64,000 bases of DNA from Methylobacterium sp. BTF04 (GTDB lineage Bacteria > Pseudomonadota > Alphaproteobacteria > Rhizobiales > Beijerinckiaceae), in NCBI RefSeq assembly GCF_010692745.1, contig NZ_JAAHTB010000004.1, positions 1 through 64,000 on the forward strand. The letters are read 5' to 3'. A model generated the notes under the pieces. The model worked only from the letters and a program-made list of their open reading frames with translations, was not told the origin of the DNA and did not search any database. A program made the translations under genes and the position numbers. Positions within the stretch are counted from its first letter, which is position 1, and each line of letters opens with the position of its first letter. Of this stretch, positions 63,466 through 64,000 are shown one piece after another.

Positions 63466-64000
63466 GCCCGCCCCGCGATCACCGGAGCGACGGCGCGGTA
63501 GCGCAGGCCCAGGGCCGAGACGGCGAGCAGGAAGAACAGCCCGTTGGTGGCCTGGTAGAACACCGATTCGAACACCGCGACCATCAGGCCGAACAGCCAG
63601 ACCCGCAGGAACAGCATCGTGACCGGGTCGACGGCGGGGCTTCGCGCCTGGATCTGCAGGTCCGAGACCGGCCGCAGCACCAGCCACCACAGCGTGAGCG
63701 CGAGGCCGGGCAGGCCCGATTCCAGCGCGGTGTTGAGGTAGCCGTCATGGGCATCGGTGGCGCGGTTGACCCAGGTCGTGGCGTCGGCGCCGCCGCCGTA
63801 GAACACGCTCTCCCAGAACGCGCCGTAGCCGAAGCCGGTGAGCGGTTTCTTGGCGATGTTGTCGAGGGCGAACTCCCAGATCTCGGTGCGGCCGGTATAG
63901 GTCGGGTCCGCGGCGACCTGCGCGATGACGGCGCCGATCGTCGGCGACAGCACCGAGCCGAGTGTGGCGGCGAGCAGCAGGGCCAGGGGACCGAGCAGCA
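63462..64000 (-). CDS. O-antigen ligase/polymerase-like protein (partial)
   Basis: C-terminal part only; the frame is open through the window edge and the start lies beyond it. The visible 179 or so residues show the Wzy_C pattern: GRTEIWEFALDNIAKKPLTG, FGYGAFWES, then DAHDGYLNTALESGLPGLAL with the His of the large periplasmic loop, and membrane helices on both sides. Members polymerise or ligate surface polysaccharides (O-antigen, exopolysaccharide). It heads the acyltransferase pair by overlap. Confidence 0.8.
   Translation of the reverse strand, partial: LLGPLALLLAATLGSVLSPTIGAVIAQVAADPTYTGRTEIWEFALDNIAKKPLTGFGYGAFWESVFYGGGADATTWVNRATDAHDGYLNTALESGLPGLALTLWWLVLRPVSDLQIQARSPAVDPVTMLFLRVWLFGLMVAVFESVFYQATNGLFFLLAVSALGLRYRAVAPVIAGRA

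Overview
The window is GC-rich alphaproteobacterial DNA, most likely chromosome of a Methylobacterium or close relative (Methylobacteriaceae). Main pointers: a XoxF-type lanthanide methanol dehydrogenase with near-complete family motifs, a small GCG_CRPN-like periplasmic protein of a kind common in Methylobacterium, a malyl-CoA-lyase-like protein, opgGH, an IalB-family protein, a recG-sdhE-mfd neighbourhood and CtrA-like sites. No tRNA, rRNA or CRISPR array was found.

Region by region. 0-6 kb: surface appendages. A solitary flagellin gene and three Flp-pilus TadE/TadG-like genes, separated by an IS256-family element whose transposase has lost about 80 internal residues. 6-12 kb: tex, an AmpG-like MFS permease, then two accessory genes (HAD_SAK-like hydrolase, kinase-fold protein). 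12-21 kb: cell-envelope synthesis, with opgG-opgH (periplasmic glucans), glmU and glmS (UDP-GlcNAc supply) and a lytic transglycosylase. 21-26 kb: a divergently transcribed LysR regulator with a leuCD-type dehydratase pair, a fluoroacetate-dehalogenase-like hydrolase and an AEC transporter, looking like a catabolic unit rather than housekeeping leucine synthesis. 26-36 kb: DUF502 protein, recG, sdhE, azlCD and mfd; about 1.1 kb of structured non-coding DNA lies before mfd. 36-48 kb: a receiver domain without its phospho-acceptor, a degenerate adenylating-enzyme homologue, ialB, hspQ, a malyl-CoA-lyase-like gene, patatin, UbiH-type hydroxylase, GntP-type permease, quinone reductase, pncA and rimO. 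48-53 kb: pabB-pabA-pabC-doxX, a compact p-aminobenzoate (folate) operon, then mazG.

53-55 kb is the most unusual part: tandem iteron-like repeats, an upstream palindrome and a plasmid-type RepA initiator, followed by a winged-helix-like protein carrying a hexanucleotide microsatellite. It looks like a plasmid replicon embedded between chromosomal genes. 55-60 kb: DCC protein, TAXI binding protein with an extra membrane helix, lipocalin-like protein, orphan xoxF and the GCG_CRPN-like protein. 60-64 kb: the end of a surface-polysaccharide operon on the minus strand, with a Wzy/O-antigen-ligase-like protein (cut by the window edge) and two acyltransferases joined by 4-base stop/start overlaps.

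Most long open frames opposite or out of phase with these genes are GC-composition artefacts and are omitted. Functions are assigned from recognisable motifs only; no database search was possible.
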